Source: Neodontobutis hainanensis (Eukaryota; Chordata; Actinopteri; Gobiiformes; Odontobutidae). Taken from it: 64,000 bases of DNA. The position numbers and the translations under genes were made by a program. The first letter of the stretch is position 1, and the number at the start of each line of letters is the position of its first letter. The notes under the pieces are model-generated. The model saw only the letters and a list, made by a program, of their open reading frames with translations. It did no database searches and was not told where the DNA came from. The DNA lies in contig JALDNG010000829.1 in assembly GCA_024349245.1 (NCBI GenBank), forward strand, positions 1-64,000, written 5' to 3'. Below, piece after piece: positions 63,803 to 64,000 of this stretch.

Positions 63803-63906
63803 GGAGGCAAGGTGGGTTTAGTGTCTTGCCCAAGGACACAACACGATAAAAAAATGTGGGGAGAGCCGGAATAAAACCACCAACCTTCCTTTCATAAGAT
63901 GCCCCG
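63803..63906 (-). mobile_element. tRNA-derived SINE fragment, minus orientation
   Basis: Contains the inverted core (GTGTCTTGCCCAAGGACACA) and, further right, the inverted tRNA-related segment (CCGGAATAAAACCACCAACC). The head beyond box B is not preserved. Confidence 0.8.
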
Positions 63907-63964
63907 TTCTCTCTGGAATCTTCATCTTCCTCCCAAGGCATGCACGTATAGATAAATTAAAGTT

Positions 63965-64000
63965 GAGATGATGTTTTTATGATGATAAAAACATCATCTC
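63965..64000. repeat. Perfect palindrome reaching the window end
   Basis: GAGATGATGTTTTTAT, loop GATG, then exact inverse ATAAAAACATCATCTC, ending at the last base. It may continue beyond the window. Confidence 0.95.

Larger units (their letters stand above)
33487..64000 (-). other. gfra1 5' intron, more than 30.5 kb, running off the window
   Basis: No exon for domain 1 or the signal peptide was recognised. Besides separately listed elements it holds repeat-like pieces without clear families: about 34085-34300 and 43345-43655 (MITE-like; the latter includes AAAAGTTTGAGATCCACTG), 35640-35715 (AAGTCCCTTGAGATAAAATC, a common fish repeat), 40010-40110, a pure run of 24 A at 37640-37663, a (GACAA)n patch near 38200, an (AAT)n run near 61880, and a hAT-type end CAGGGGTTGGCAACTT at about 59567. 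Between these the sequence is unremarkable apart from candidate conserved blocks. Confidence 0.7.

Overview
The window is vertebrate nuclear DNA, almost certainly from a ray-finned (teleost) fish. It is AT-rich and mostly non-coding. It carries tRNA-headed SINEs with the CCTTGGGCAAGACAC core common in teleosts, decayed Tc1/mariner transposons, DIRS retrotransposon pieces, hAT-like and TTAA-ended MITEs and long microsatellites. I see no bacterial features; most open frames of 60-120 codons are chance or repeat-derived.

One host gene is identified. It lies on the minus strand and encodes a GDNF family receptor alpha, closest to GFRA1 (gfra1; fish a or b paralogue not decided). Six internal coding exons can be placed in transcription order: 33308-33486, 32183-32355, 25770-25877, 23090-23222, 9680-9861 and 3949-3993. 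They encode the second and third cysteine-rich domains and the linker towards the GPI anchor. The signal peptide and first domain are not in the window, so the intron upstream of 33486 exceeds 30.5 kb. The terminal GPI-signal exon was not found either. Two exons of the third domain carry three small deletions that break the frame as assembled, and one intron has a GC rather than GT donor.

Layout from left to right: 1-3948 is 3' sequence with a DIRS recombinase fragment; 3994-9679 is an intron with a full SINE; 9862-23089 is a large intron with a SINE, Tc1 relics, MITEs, AT and ATT microsatellites and a 5S rRNA pseudogene; 23223-25769 holds a non-LTR retrotransposon tail; 25878-32182 holds a Tc1 relic interrupted by a compact DIRS derivative (27403-29140) that keeps a gag frame, inverted terminal repeats and the internal complementary region; 33487-64000 is the 5' intron with scattered repeats and several candidate conserved non-coding blocks.

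No new gene system is evident. The most informative items are the nested DIRS-in-Tc1 insertion, the damaged receptor exons, and several near-perfect short hairpins, at least two of which look like local inverted duplications inside a transposon relic.
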